A stretch of 64,000 bases of DNA from contig NZ_RHFH01000006.1 in assembly GCF_004745075.1 (NCBI RefSeq), positions 124,001-188,000 on the forward strand. Reading direction: 5' to 3'. Every line of letters begins with the position of its first letter. Positions within the stretch are counted from its first letter, which is position 1. The notes beneath the pieces were generated by a model. It searched no databases and had not been told where the DNA came from. It worked only from the letters and a program-made list of their open reading frames with translations. Positions 1 to 8,606 of this stretch are shown one piece after another. A program made the translations under genes and the position numbers. This stretch comes from Brevibacterium sp. S111 (GTDB lineage Bacteria; Actinomycetota; Actinomycetes; Actinomycetales; Brevibacteriaceae).

Positions 1-1068
1 CATCATGCCCAGCATCTTCTTCATCGAGCCCATCTTCTTCAGGCCCGCCATCTGCGTGAGGAAGTCGTTGAGATCGAAGTCCTCGCCGGCTTCGACCTTC
101 TTCTTGAGCTTCTCGGTCTCTTTTTCGTCGAAGTTCTTCTCGGCCTGCTCGATGAGCGTCATGATGTCGCCCATGTCGAGGATCCGGTCAGCCATCCGGT
201 CCGGATGGAACTGTTCGAAGTCCTTCATCGACTCACCGGTCGAGGCGAACATGATCGGCTTGCCGGTCACCTCGGCGACCGACAGTGCCGCACCGCCGCG
301 GGAGTCGCCATCGAGCTTCGAGAGCACGACGCCGGTGAAGTCGACGCCTTCGAGGAACGCCTCGGCGGTCTTCACCGCGTCCTGGCCGATCATCGCGTCG
401 ATGACGAAGAGGACTTCGTCGGGGTTGACCGCGGTGCGGATGTCCGCGGCCTGGGCCATGAGCTCCTCGTCGATGCCGAGCCGGCCGGCCGTGTCGACGA
501 TGACGACATCGTGCAGCTTCGACTTCGCGACCTCGAGGGAGTCGGTGGCGACCTGGATCGGATCGCCCACGCCGTTGCCCGGTTCGGGAGCGTAGACGAC
601 GGCTCCGGCACGTTCACCGACGATCTGGAGCTGGTTGACCGCATTGGGCCGCTGCAGGTCGGCGGCGACGAGCATCGGGCGGTGGCCCTCGGACTTCAGC
701 CAGTGCGCGAGCTTTCCGGCCAGGGTGGTCTTACCGGCACCTTGGAGGCCCGCGAGCATGATGACCGTCGGCGGACGCTTGGCGAAGTTCAGACGGCGCG
801 TCTGACCACCGAGGATGCCGACGAGTTCGTCGTTGACGATTTTGACGACCTGCTGGCCGGGATTGAGTGCGCCCGAGACTTCCTCGGACAGCGCACGCTC
901 CCGGATCCGGCCGGTGAAGGCACGCACGACAGGCAGGGCGACGTCGGCGTCGAGCAGGGCACGTCTGATCTCACGAATGGTGGCATCGACGTCGGCTTCG
1001 GACAGCCGGCCCTTCCCGCGCAGATTCTTGAAAGTCGCGGTGAGCCTGTCTGACAGAGAGTTAAACAC
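1..1068 (-). CDS. ffh: Signal recognition particle GTPase Ffh (3' end beyond window)
   Basis: Ffh binds the SRP RNA and hydrophobic signal sequences and brings ribosomes to the membrane receptor FtsY. The 356 visible codons contain the N-domain helices, then the GTPase: GLQGAGKTT at residues 107-115 (G1 loop), DTAGR at 192-196 and SKLDG at 250-254, followed by the start of the methionine-rich M domain at the left edge. The rest of the M domain (about 150 residues) lies outside the window. I chose a GTG start at 1066-1068, giving the usual N-terminus MFNSLSDRL, with GAAGG upstream as a weak ribosome site; no ATG gives a complete N domain. Its partner ftsY lies two genes upstream on the same strand. 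The identification is secure. Confidence 0.97.
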   Translation of the reverse strand, partial: MFNSLSDRLTATFKNLRGKGRLSEADVDATIREIRRALLDADVALPVVRAFTGRIRERALSEEVSGALNPGQQVVKIVNDELVGILGGQTRRLNFAKRPPTVIMLAGLQGAGKTTLAGKLAHWLKSEGHRPMLVAADLQRPNAVNQLQIVGERAGAVVYAPEPGNGVGDPIQVATDSLEVAKSKLHDVVIVDTAGRLGIDEELMAQAADIRTAVNPDEVLFVIDAMIGQDAVKTAEAFLEGVDFTGVVLSKLDGDSRGGAALSVAEVTGKPIMFASTGESMKDFEQFHPDRMADRILDMGDIMTLIEQAEKNFDEKETEKLKKKVEAGEDFDLNDFLTQMAGLKKMGSMKKMLGMM

Positions 1069-1207
1069 GTACAAGCCTTCTTCACGATGATTTGGTCGAC
1101 TCTTAAGCCTAGCAACTCACCCGCGTCCGGCTGAAACCGTGAGTGCTGACAATGCCCGGTGAACTCTCGCCGAGGCGGCCCCGCCTCGCACTCCCCCACC
1201 CGCTCCC

Positions 1208-1298
1208 TCGCAACAGGCACCGTTAGTCGCAACAGGCACCGTAAGCAGCAAACCCCCTCGCTGCGCCACGGTGATTTGCGGTGAACGATGATGGATGC
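1208..1298. repeat. Intergenic palindromic repeat, copy A
   Basis: A 16-base unit reading TCGCAACAGGCACCGT occurs at 1208-1223 and again at 1227-1242. The right half (about 1267-1298, ending GGATGC) is a diverged inverted copy of related sequence. On the reverse strand the element runs GCATCC...CGTTC...GC.AATCAC...TTGCTGCTTACGGTGCC, which lines up with the element at 8817-8905 over its whole length. The shared order of blocks suggests a dispersed intergenic repeat family rather than chance. Confidence 0.55.
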
Positions 1299-1334
1299 CC
1301 GCCTGACTGCAGGAGAGAGCACCTGCAGACGGGC
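1297..1334 (-). terminator. Hairpin downstream of amt
   Basis: GCCCG and CTGCAGG arms (1297-1313) pair with CCTGCAG and CGGGC (1322-1334) around a short loop, with a small internal bulge. It lies about 60 bases past the amt stop codon. There is no T-run after it, so intrinsic termination is uncertain; 3'-end protection is an alternative. Confidence 0.4.
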
Positions 1335-1395
1335 GGCGGGGCAGTGACCACCGGGCCGCAGTGACCGGCGGGAAGCGGCGGCCGCCGGTCGCAGG

Positions 1396-2616
1396 TCACC
1401 GGAAGGAGTAGGCCTGCTCCGCGTGCTCGAAGGCATCGATCCCCTCGAGCTCCTCGCGAGGGTCGATCCGCAGCCCCATCGTCCCGCGCAGCACCAGTGC
1501 GATGGCAAGCGTGGCGAGGCCGGCGAAGACGACGGCCACGAGACAGGCGAGCACCTGCGCGATGAGCAGTTCGAAACCGGCTCCGTAGAAGAGACCGGCC
1601 GGCCCGTCCTCGTGCGGGAAGGCGAAGAAGCCGATCATCACAGTGCCGATGACCCCCGCGACGAGGTGGACGGCCACCACATCGAGCGCATCGTCGTAGC
1701 GCAGACGATTCTTCGCCTCCACGGCGAAGATCGCTCCGGCACCTGCGGCGATGCCGATGAGCACGGCAGCATAGGGGTCGACGTCAGCGCACGCCGGGGT
1801 GATCGCGACGAGGCCGGCGATCGCTCCCGAGACGCTGCCGATGCTGCTCGGTCGCGAAGCCCGGAGACGTTCGATCACGATCCAGGTGATCATGCCGGCG
1901 GCCGGGCTGGCCAGGGTGTTGATCCAGATCAGACCGCCCTGTTCGATCGTCGCGGCGGCGCCCCCGTTGAAGCCGAACCATCCGAACCACAGCAGGGCCG
2001 CTCCGAGCACGGTGATCGGAATATTGTGCGGCTTGTGCGGGGCCGAGAATCTGGCGCGGCGACCCATGACGATGACGAGGACGAGGGCGGAGATGCCGGC
2101 GTTGATGTGGACGACGGTGCCGCCGGCGAAGTCGATGGCGGGTCCGAACAGGCGGCCGATCGCACCCGATTCGCTGAGCAGACCGTCGCCCCAGACCATG
2201 AACGCCAGCGGGCAGTACACCAGAGTCACCCAGGCGGCGGAGAAGACGAGCCAGGTGGAGAACTTCGCTCGGTCGGCGACGGCTCCGGCGATGAGCGCGA
2301 TCGCGATCATCGCAAAGGTCGATCCGTAGCCGATCGAGATGAGCGAGGCGGGATCATCGGCCACGGCACCGCTGAGTCCGAGCTGGGACCGCGGATCGCC
2401 GACGATTCCGGCGATCGAATCACCCGAGCTCAGACCATATCCGCAGAGCACCCAGACGAGCCCGCCGACGGCCATTGCGGAGAAGACCATCATCATCATA
2501 TTGATGGCCGAGGTGATTCGCGTCATCCCGCCGTAGAAGAACGCCACCCCCGGTGTCATGAGCAGCACCAGCCCTGCCGCGACCATCATCCATACGTTCA
2601 CTGCATCGAGTTCCAT
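1396..2616 (-). CDS. amt: Ammonium transporter (Amt/MEP/Rh family)
   Basis: Cytoplasmic-membrane ammonium channel of about 406 residues, the usual Amt length, with 11 predicted membrane helices. The N-terminus MELDAVNVW is followed by LLMTPGVAFFYGGM, the family's first-helix signature. The twin pore histidines appear to be those in VHINAGISA and VHLVAGVIG. I chose the ATG at 2614-2616, preceded by GAGAG; an in-frame ATG four codons upstream (2628) is possible. No glnK or glnD follows, so regulation by a PII protein would have to come from elsewhere. A GlnR-like operator lies about 65-105 bases upstream. The gene sits between ffh and ftsY, which often lie closer together in related bacteria. 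The substrate is inferred from the family. Confidence 0.95.
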   Translation of the reverse strand: MELDAVNVWMMVAAGLVLLMTPGVAFFYGGMTRITSAINMMMMVFSAMAVGGLVWVLCGYGLSSGDSIAGIVGDPRSQLGLSGAVADDPASLISIGYGSTFAMIAIALIAGAVADRAKFSTWLVFSAAWVTLVYCPLAFMVWGDGLLSESGAIGRLFGPAIDFAGGTVVHINAGISALVLVIVMGRRARFSAPHKPHNIPITVLGAALLWFGWFGFNGGAAATIEQGGLIWINTLASPAAGMITWIVIERLRASRPSSIGSVSGAIAGLVAITPACADVDPYAAVLIGIAAGAGAIFAVEAKNRLRYDDALDVVAVHLVAGVIGTVMIGFFAFPHEDGPAGLFYGAGFELLIAQVLACLVAVVFAGLATLAIALVLRGTMGLRIDPREELEGIDAFEHAEQAYSFR

Positions 2617-2681
2617 GTCGTCTCTCATCTGTCCAAGCCGGTTCCGGATCGAACCGCGCAGAGACAGTCTCCATGACGCAT

Positions 2682-2719
2682 GTCACAGTGATGCTTCGGT
2701 CATGTTTCCGCAGTGTGAC
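2682..2719 (-). promoter_or_regulatory. GlnR-like operator upstream of amt
   Basis: Read on the minus strand: GTCAC-N6-GAAAC-N6-GAAGC-N6-GTGAC, i.e. four 5-base boxes starting exactly 11 bases apart (plus-strand positions 2682, 2693, 2704, 2715). GTNAC-N6-GAAAC is the known half-site of the actinobacterial nitrogen regulator GlnR, and Streptomyces amtB is a classic target. The first pair here is an exact match. The site is placed as expected for activation of amt under nitrogen limitation. No glnR gene is in the window. Confidence 0.6.
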
Positions 2720-2721
2720 AA

Positions 2722-2760
2722 GCCGGGCCCCACCCCGTCGATACAAGGGTGAGACCCGGC
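2722..2760 (-). terminator. Hairpin terminator after ftsY
   Basis: GCCGGG (2722-2727) pairs with CCCGGC (2755-2760), and inner CACCC pairs with GGGTG, leaving a loop of about ten bases. It starts 18 bases past the ftsY stop and is followed on the minus strand by TTGTCACA, a weak T-rich tract that overlaps the amt operator. Confidence 0.55.
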
Positions 2761-2777
2761 AGAATCAGTACGCGAAA

Positions 2778-3920
2778 TCAGTCGAGCAGCGCGTCGACGA
2801 ATCCTTCGGCGGTGAAGGGCGCGAGATCGTCTGCGCCCTCACCCAGCCCGATGAGCTTGACCGGCACGCCGAGCTCACGCTGGACGGCTATGACGATGCC
2901 GCCCTTCGCCGTGCCGTCGAGTTTCGTGAGCACGATTCCGGTGACGTCGACCGCCTCGGCGAAGACCTTCGCCTGCTGCATGCCGTTCTGTCCGGTGGTC
3001 GCATCGAGGACGAGGAGCACCTCGTCGATCTCGTGGCCCTCGCCCAGCGGGCGGGTGGCCACACGCTTGACCTTGCCGAGCTCGTCCATGAGGCCGCGCT
3101 TGTTCTGCAGCCGTCCGGCGGTGTCGACGAGGACGACGTCAGTGCCGTCGGCCTGCCCCTTCTCCACGGCCGAGTAGGCCACCGAGGCGGGATCGGCCCC
3201 TTCTTCCTTGCGCACGGTTTCGACGCCGACGCGTTCACCCCAGGTGGCCAGCTGCTCGGCGGCGGCTGCGCGGAAGGTGTCCGCGGCCCCGAGGAGCACG
3301 GTTCTGTCCTCAGCGACGAGCACGCGGGCGATCTTGCCCACGGTCGTGGTCTTCCCCGATCCGTTCACTCCGACGACGAGGATGACCGCGGGATCTCCGC
3401 CGGTTCCCTGATCGGCCAGGGAGCGGTCCATGGTCGGGTCGACGAGGGTGATGAGCTCTTCCCGGAGCAGCCCGCGCACCTCGTCGGGGTCACGCGTGCC
3501 GAGGACCTTGACGCGTTCGCGCAGCCGGTCGACGAGTTCGGTCGTCGGCTCCACACCGACGTCGGCGAGGATGAGCGTGTCTTCGATCTCCTCCCATGCG
3601 GATTCGTCGAGGTTGTCCCGCGACAGGAGATTGAGCAGGCCGCGGCCGAGCCCGGAGTTCGACTTCGCGAGGCGTTCGCGCAGGCGCACGAGCCGGCTGG
3701 CCGGTTCCGTGGGAACCTCCGAACCGCGGGCCTCGGCCTTCTCCTTCGCGACCGCCTCGGCGACCTCATCGGTACTGAGCTCACCGGTGACATCGGCATC
3801 GATGCTGCGTTCTTCGCGCGGTCCTCGCTTCGTGCCGCTGACGCGCAGGGAGATGCCCAGCGCAACAACGAGAATGAAGACGATGGCCGCGACGACGAGC
3901 AAGATGATCGGCTGATCCAT
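2778..3920 (-). CDS. ftsY: Signal recognition particle receptor FtsY
   Basis: SRP receptor GTPase of 380 residues that docks Ffh-ribosome complexes on the membrane. A predicted membrane helix spans residues 5-25 and is followed by an acidic A region (about 35-75), as in actinobacterial FtsY with a true membrane anchor. The N domain runs from about 80 to 160. The G domain has GVNGSGKTT at 184-192, DTAGR at 266-270 and LTKLDGTAKG at 331-340. The ATG start at 3920 is required for the anchor. An orphan membrane protein gene lies upstream and smc beyond it, a common actinobacterial neighbourhood. Confidence 0.97.
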   Translation of the reverse strand: MDQPIILLVVAAIVFILVVALGISLRVSGTKRGPREERSIDADVTGELSTDEVAEAVAKEKAEARGSEVPTEPASRLVRLRERLAKSNSGLGRGLLNLLSRDNLDESAWEEIEDTLILADVGVEPTTELVDRLRERVKVLGTRDPDEVRGLLREELITLVDPTMDRSLADQGTGGDPAVILVVGVNGSGKTTTVGKIARVLVAEDRTVLLGAADTFRAAAAEQLATWGERVGVETVRKEEGADPASVAYSAVEKGQADGTDVVLVDTAGRLQNKRGLMDELGKVKRVATRPLGEGHEIDEVLLVLDATTGQNGMQQAKVFAEAVDVTGIVLTKLDGTAKGGIVIAVQRELGVPVKLIGLGEGADDLAPFTAEGFVDALLD

Positions 3921-4115
3921 TGTTCTTCCGTCCTCCTTTGAGAGCCTTCGGTCAGGCCGCCGGCACTCGAGTTCCCGGACTCATCCGGTGGTGTCTGTCT
4001 GTCGTGTCCCACGCCGGAATCAGTCGGCGCGGTTTCCATTGTCCTCGGCCCCGATTCCGCGGGGACCGGTTTGTCTGTGATCTTGGTTTCGTCTGCGCTC
4101 AGAACCTGTCAGCAC

Positions 4116-4517
4116 TCAGGATCCGCGGCTGCCGAAGAGCAGACCGGCGGTGGTCTTCCACCCGGTTCCCGACTCCGGGATCTTCCAGTGGCGGGTGCGC
4201 GGACGCACCGTGATGAGCGAGGGGGCCGCGTGACGGCGAGGCTGCGGACGCAGCACATAGGAATGGTCGCGGATCGCGGTGACCGCCGCCTGTTCCCGCG
4301 TGGCCAGATGCGAGGTGCCGTCGTCGTGGCCGAAGAATTCGTGGACTTCGTCGTCGTAGCCGGTCCATTGGGCGGGCAGACGGAATCGCTGCACCTCGGA
4401 GGAGTACTTGAGTCGGCCCTCGGCACGCAGGCCGGGCAGAGCGACGAGGAGGACGACGACGAGAGCCAGAGCGAACGAGATCGCCAGTCCTACGATGATG
4501 ACAAGCACCGAATTCAT
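4116..4517 (-). CDS. Small single-span membrane protein, unknown function
   Basis: A 133-residue protein I do not recognise. Residues 4-28 form one strong hydrophobic helix (VLVIIVGLAISFALALVVVL), followed by a basic soluble domain rich in Arg, His and Trp. The ATG at 4517 has CGAGGGC just upstream. Codon choice resembles its neighbours, and it lies between ftsY and smc on the same strand, which supports a real gene. No catalytic motif is visible. The soluble part would face the cytoplasm or outside depending on orientation, which the sequence does not settle. Confidence 0.6.
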   Translation of the reverse strand: MNSVLVIIVGLAISFALALVVVLLVALPGLRAEGRLKYSSEVQRFRLPAQWTGYDDEVHEFFGHDDGTSHLATREQAAVTAIRDHSYVLRPQPRRHAAPSLITVRPRTRHWKIPESGTGWKTTAGLLFGSRGS

Positions 4518-4826
4518 GCCCTCGAGCCACCTCGCAGATCAGCAGCCTCGGCCATGGACGTCCCGCTCCTCACATTCTTCGAATACCTGGGTCTCGGCCC
4601 AAGTCTATAGTCCCGGGCGACGACAATCGTATTACAGGGCCGCATGGCAGTTGGAGAATTCCCTGGGACTGTCCTGGGCGTCCGTGCCGAATCGCCTCAT
4701 CGGCCCGGGCCCGAACCTCCACATCGCCCCCTCAGGCGCCCCCGCCGCCGCCTCGGGCGCGCCCGCCGCCGCGCTCGTGGCCGCGCTCGTGGCCGCGGGC
4801 AGTCATTCGACATTGACAAGCTGGGC
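4518..4826. other. Intergenic region between smc and the small membrane protein
   Basis: About 309 bases with no gene I can support. The part near smc is very GC-rich and low in complexity, with a 12-base unit GCGCTCGTGGCC repeated in tandem near 4772-4795. The part near 4600-4640 is less GC-rich (it contains TATAG and TAATACG on the minus strand) and may hold the promoter of the membrane-protein/ftsY transcript, but I cannot place -35 and -10 boxes with proper spacing. Confidence 0.5.
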
Positions 4827-7800
4827 TCACGGAATGCGCTGCGATATGACTTTCGACACCCCATCGCCGTGCATCGTCACCCCGTAGAGCGCATCGGCGA
4901 TCTCCATCGTCCGTTTCTGGTGGGTGATGACGATGAGCTGCGAGGAGTCCTGCAGCTCCTCGAACACCGTGAGCAGACGCGAGAGGTTGAGGTCGTCAAG
5001 AGCGGCTTCGACCTCGTCCATGACGTAGAAGGGACTCGGTCGGGCCTTGAAGATCGCCACGAGCATCGCCACGGCGACCAGCGAGCGTTCACCGCCGGAG
5101 AGCAGGGAGAGCCGTTTGACCTTCTTGCCGGCCGGCCGGGCGTGGACGTCGACGCCGGTGGTGAGCATATCGTCGGGGTCGGTCAGGCTCAGCGCACCTT
5201 CACCGCCGGGGAAGAGTCGGGAGAAGATGTCCTCGAATTCCCGTGCCGTGTCCGCATAGGCGTCCGCGAAGACGCGTTCGACGTGCCGGTCGACCTCCTC
5301 GACGAGCTGCATGAGGTCCTTGCGGGAGGTTTCGATGTCGGCGATCTGCTTCTCGAGGAACTGATGCCGTTCCTTCAGCGCCTCATACTCCTCGAGCGCG
5401 AGCGGATTGACCGTGCCGATGCGCTTGAGCGAGGCAGACGCCTGCTTCTGTCGCTTCTCGACTTCGGCACGCACGTACGGCGTGTCCTCCACACCCTCCT
5501 CGAACGAGGGCACGGGCAGGTGGGGGCCGAATTCGTCGATGAGCCGATCGATGCCCAGCCCCGTCTCCTCTTGCGCCCGGTGGGCGATCTCCTCGAGTTT
5601 CAGTCGATACCGTTCCTTGGCCAGCTCCGCCTCGGCGGCGGCGTCCTTGAGCTTCTGCAGCTGAGTTCGAGTGGCAGCCAATTCCTCGCCGAGGCGGCCC
5701 TTCTCCTCGCGCAGACCGCCGCGTTCGTCGACGAGGACCTGGATCGCCTCGCCGAGTTCGACGACCGTCGACTGTGCCAGTTCCGCGGCGTCGGCCGCGG
5801 TTTCAGCGATGAGTTTCGCCGAGTCGGCCGCGCGCTTCTTCTTCGCAATCGTGCGCTGGTTCTGCTCCCGCGCCGCCTCTTCGGCCTTCGCCGCCCGCAG
5901 CAGAGAGTCGACCCGGTCGCTGAGGAACCGTGCCCGGTCCGTGGCCGAACGGTGGCTGATGCGTGCCTCGACGAGGTCTTCGGACGACTGGGAGACCTGC
6001 GCGCTCAGTTCGTCCCGGCGGGAGGTGTCGACGACTTCGACGACCTCGGCGGTTCCGGCCAGCGCCGCCTGCGCGGTCTCGACCTCGCGCTGGGCGGCAT
6101 CGAGGCGGGACTTCAGCTCCGTTTCGTTCTCTTCGGCACGCTGCAGGCGGGTGCGGGCAACACCGATCTCGCCAGTGATGCGCGAGACCTCTTCGGCTGC
6201 GGCCATGATCTTCGCGTCCGAGGAGTGGAGCGCATCGAGTGCCGCCGCCGCTTCCTCGCGGGCTCTGCTCAGGCGCGGTTCGAGGTCGGCGAGCGCAGTC
6301 TTGAGCGTCTCCGCCCGATCCTCGAGTTCGGTGATCGTCGCATGGGTGTCGTCGAGTGCGGTCTGAGAGGCCAACCGGGTGCCCGAGGCCGTGCGCGCCC
6401 GGCTGATGCGGGTGGCCGAGAGCACCTCCCCGTCGACGGTGACCGCGGTGAGTTCGGGACGGGCTTTGGTCAGAGCGACGCCGGCACGAGCGTCGGGGAC
6501 GCAGACGACTGCGTGCAGGGCGGCCGCGAGCAGGGTCCGCAGCTCGGGGACATCGCTGGTGACGAGTTCGCTCAGCCATTGCAGCTTCCCCGCCCCGGCA
6601 GCTGGCTCCCCCGCCTCGGTGCCGGAGAGCCCCGCCAGCTCGGGCAGCGGGGCGAGCTCCGTCCGCCCCGTTCCGTTGCCGCCCTTGCCGGCGACCGCCT
6701 CGGCGCCGGTCGGGATCGTCAGGGACACGTTCGTGTCCTCGCCGAGGTGGTCGAGGACTCCCAGCGCCGACTGGCCATCGTCGACGATGACGCCGGACAC
6801 CGTGGTCGACAGGGCCGCGGCCACCGCCATCTCGAAGCCGGTCGTCACACTCAGGTGTTCGGTCACGGCGGTGCCGACTCCGGGCAGTTCGGCGTTGATG
6901 ATGTCTTCGAGGTCGGCCTCGAGCGCGGTGCCCAGTGCCAGGGCTTCGGCCCGGGCTCTGGCCGAGGACAGCTCGGAGGCGACCTGCGACTGCTTCTCCT
7001 GCAGCTCGGCGCGTTCGGCCTCACACTTCTCCTGGGCCTCCAGCGCCGTCTCATAAGCGGAGTCGAGTTCGGTCTCCCCTGCTTCGACGTCTTCAACCCC
7101 GGTCTCTGCGGTCTCGAGTTCGGCGCTGCGTTCGGCGATGCGAGCGGTGACGGTGTTGATTTCGGACCGGTTGGCGGCGATGCGCGACTGCAGGTCCGCG
7201 ATGCGCTCCTCGGCCTGGGTCTGCTTCGACTGCAGAGCCGACCGGTTCTTCACTGCTTCGGTGATGGCGATCTGTGCTGCCTTGACTTCGTCTTCGGCGG
7301 TGCGCAGGTCCCGGGTGAGTTCTTCCTTGCGTTTCTGGCTGGCCTCGAGCGCTGAGTTCGTCTCGGTGACGGCCGCCTCGGCCTCGGTGAGTTCGTCCTT
7401 GAAGCGGGCGGCTTGGGCACGCAGCTCATCGGGAGACTTGGATTCGCGGCGGCCCAGGCTCGCGACCTCCGAGAGCAGGTGGGAGCGCTTGTCTTCGGCC
7501 CGCTGGCTCAGGCCCTGGGCACGGACGATCTGCGTCTGAGTCTTCGATTCGGCGGTCCGCTTCGCCTCGAGTTCGGTGTCGAGTCCCGACAGGCGGGTTT
7601 CGACCTCACCCAGTCGCGCCTCGGTGCTGGTGCGGAGCCGGTCGAGTTCGTCGATGCGGTCGCTGTGGTCCTCGCCCCCGCTCGTCGTCGCCAGCGAGGA
7701 CTGCATCCGCACCGCATCGTCGGCGAGGAGTCGGGCGGTGGTGTCTCGCAGTGTGGCTTGGACGGTGGCGGCCTTCGCCGCGGCTTCGGCCTGTCGGCCC

Positions 7801-8414
7801 AGGGGCCCGAGCTGCCGGTTGAGTTCGGTGCGCAGATCGGTGAGCCTGTCGAGGTTCGTCTGCAGTCCGGTGAGTTTGCGGACCGCTTTGTCTTTGCGGC
7901 GACGGTGTTTGAGCACACCGGCGGCCTCTTCGATGAAGCTGCGTCGCTCCAGCGGGTCGGCGTGGAGGATCGCGTCGAGGCGGCCCTGACCGACGATGAC
8001 GTGCATCTCCTTGCCCAGGCCGGAGTCGTTGAGCAGCTCTTGGATGTCGAGGAGCCTGGCCGGGGCCCCGTTGACGGCGTATTCGGACCCGCCGGTGCGG
8101 AAGAGGGTCCGCGAGATCGTCACCTCGGTGTAGTCGACAGGGATGGCTCCGTCGGTGTTGTCGATCGTCAGAGTCACCTCGGCGCGCCCCAGGGCCTGGC
8201 GTTTCGAGGTTCCGGCGAAGATGACGTCGTCCATCTTTCCGCCGCGCAGATTCTTCGCACCCTGCTCGCCCATCACCCAGGACAGGGCGTCGACGACATT
8301 GGATTTGCCTGAACCGTTGGGACCGACGACGCAGGTGATGCCCGGCTCGAATCTGAGAGTCGTCGCCGAGGCAAAGGACTTGAATCCCCGCAGTGTCAGG
8401 CTTTTGAGATGCAT
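4827..8414 (-). CDS. smc: Chromosome segregation ATPase SMC
   Basis: SMC dimerises and, with ScpA and ScpB, compacts and separates newly replicated chromosomes. The protein is 1195 residues, the normal length. Order: N-terminal head with Walker A GPNGSGKSN at about 31-39, a long coiled coil, a globular hinge around residues 490-650, the returning coiled coil, and the C-terminal head with LSGGERSLVAVAML (signature) and FYVMDEVEAALDD (Walker B). I chose the ATG at 8412-8414 because MHLKSLTLRGFKSF is the canonical N-terminus; an ATG five codons upstream (8429) and one at 8489 are in frame but would add non-conserved residues. No strong ribosome site precedes the chosen start, so 8429 cannot be excluded. 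Divergent from tRNA-Asn. Confidence 0.96.
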   Translation of the reverse strand: MHLKSLTLRGFKSFASATTLRFEPGITCVVGPNGSGKSNVVDALSWVMGEQGAKNLRGGKMDDVIFAGTSKRQALGRAEVTLTIDNTDGAIPVDYTEVTISRTLFRTGGSEYAVNGAPARLLDIQELLNDSGLGKEMHVIVGQGRLDAILHADPLERRSFIEEAAGVLKHRRRKDKAVRKLTGLQTNLDRLTDLRTELNRQLGPLGRQAEAAAKAATVQATLRDTTARLLADDAVRMQSSLATTSGGEDHSDRIDELDRLRTSTEARLGEVETRLSGLDTELEAKRTAESKTQTQIVRAQGLSQRAEDKRSHLLSEVASLGRRESKSPDELRAQAARFKDELTEAEAAVTETNSALEASQKRKEELTRDLRTAEDEVKAAQIAITEAVKNRSALQSKQTQAEERIADLQSRIAANRSEINTVTARIAERSAELETAETGVEDVEAGETELDSAYETALEAQEKCEAERAELQEKQSQVASELSSARARAEALALGTALEADLEDIINAELPGVGTAVTEHLSVTTGFEMAVAAALSTTVSGVIVDDGQSALGVLDHLGEDTNVSLTIPTGAEAVAGKGGNGTGRTELAPLPELAGLSGTEAGEPAAGAGKLQWLSELVTSDVPELRTLLAAALHAVVCVPDARAGVALTKARPELTAVTVDGEVLSATRISRARTASGTRLASQTALDDTHATITELEDRAETLKTALADLEPRLSRAREEAAAALDALHSSDAKIMAAAEEVSRITGEIGVARTRLQRAEENETELKSRLDAAQREVETAQAALAGTAEVVEVVDTSRRDELSAQVSQSSEDLVEARISHRSATDRARFLSDRVDSLLRAAKAEEAAREQNQRTIAKKKRAADSAKLIAETAADAAELAQSTVVELGEAIQVLVDERGGLREEKGRLGEELAATRTQLQKLKDAAAEAELAKERYRLKLEEIAHRAQEETGLGIDRLIDEFGPHLPVPSFEEGVEDTPYVRAEVEKRQKQASASLKRIGTVNPLALEEYEALKERHQFLEKQIADIETSRKDLMQLVEEVDRHVERVFADAYADTAREFEDIFSRLFPGGEGALSLTDPDDMLTTGVDVHARPAGKKVKRLSLLSGGERSLVAVAMLVAIFKARPSPFYVMDEVEAALDDLNLSRLLTVFEELQDSSQLIVITHQKRTMEIADALYGVTMHGDGVSKVISQRIP

Positions 8415-8479
8415 ATTGGAAACCAGCATATCCGGGCGGGCCACGAGATTCGGAATCTTTTGGTAAAGTGTCTCCTCGT

Positions 8480-8495
8480 GCGCAGGCAACTGCGC
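8480..8495 (+). other. Perfect mini-hairpin in the tRNA-Asn leader
   Basis: GCGCAG-GCAA-CTGCGC forms a six-base-pair stem with a GNRA-type GCAA loop, ending five bases before the tRNA-Asn 5' end. It could shape the precursor for RNase P or mark the transcript start. TAAAGT at 8464-8469 is a possible -10 box for the tRNA. Confidence 0.4.
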
Positions 8496-8500
8496 CGTTT

Positions 8501-8573
8501 TCCTCCGTAGCTCAGTTGGCAGAGCATTCGACTGTTAATCGAAGGGTCGCTGGTTCGAGCCCAGCCGGGGGAG
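8501..8573 (+). tRNA. tRNA-Asn (GTT)
   Basis: A complete cloverleaf of 73 bases: acceptor TCCTCCG/CGGGGGA, D stem GCTC/GAGC, anticodon stem TTCGA/TCGAA with loop CTGTTAA, T stem GCTGG/CCAGC with TTCGAGC loop, discriminator G. The anticodon GTT at 8534-8536 reads Asn codons. CCA is not encoded. Confidence 0.97.
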
Positions 8574-8580
8574 CTGGTGG

Positions 8581-8606
8581 GGGCCCTGTCGTGCGCGACG
8601 GGGCCC
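8581..8606 (+). terminator. Terminator hairpin after tRNA-Asn
   Basis: GGGCCCTGTCG pairs with CGACGGGGCCC (one G-T pair) around a TGCG tetraloop, eight bases past the tRNA 3' end, followed by TTGACCATT. It suits termination of a single-tRNA transcript. Confidence 0.65.

Larger units (their letters stand above)
1069..1395. other. Intergenic region between amt and ffh
   Basis: These 327 bases hold no credible gene. They contain a hairpin that may end amt transcription (1297-1334), a repeat element with two direct copies of a 16-base unit (1208-1223 and 1227-1242), and presumably the promoter of ffh just upstream of 1068, for which I see no clear -35/-10 pair. Open frames crossing the region are extensions of frames antisense to ffh and amt. 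Confidence 0.6.

Noticed and set aside
4772..4795. GCGCTCGTGGCC tandem pair, considered as a protein-binding array
   Set aside because: Only two copies in a low-complexity GC-rich stretch; no further spacing pattern.
4644..7355. A 903-codon open frame on the plus strand opposite smc
   Set aside because: It is the antisense of a strongly conserved SMC gene. Its composition (Arg, Gly, Leu, Asp) reflects GC-rich codons read backwards. No family motif is visible.
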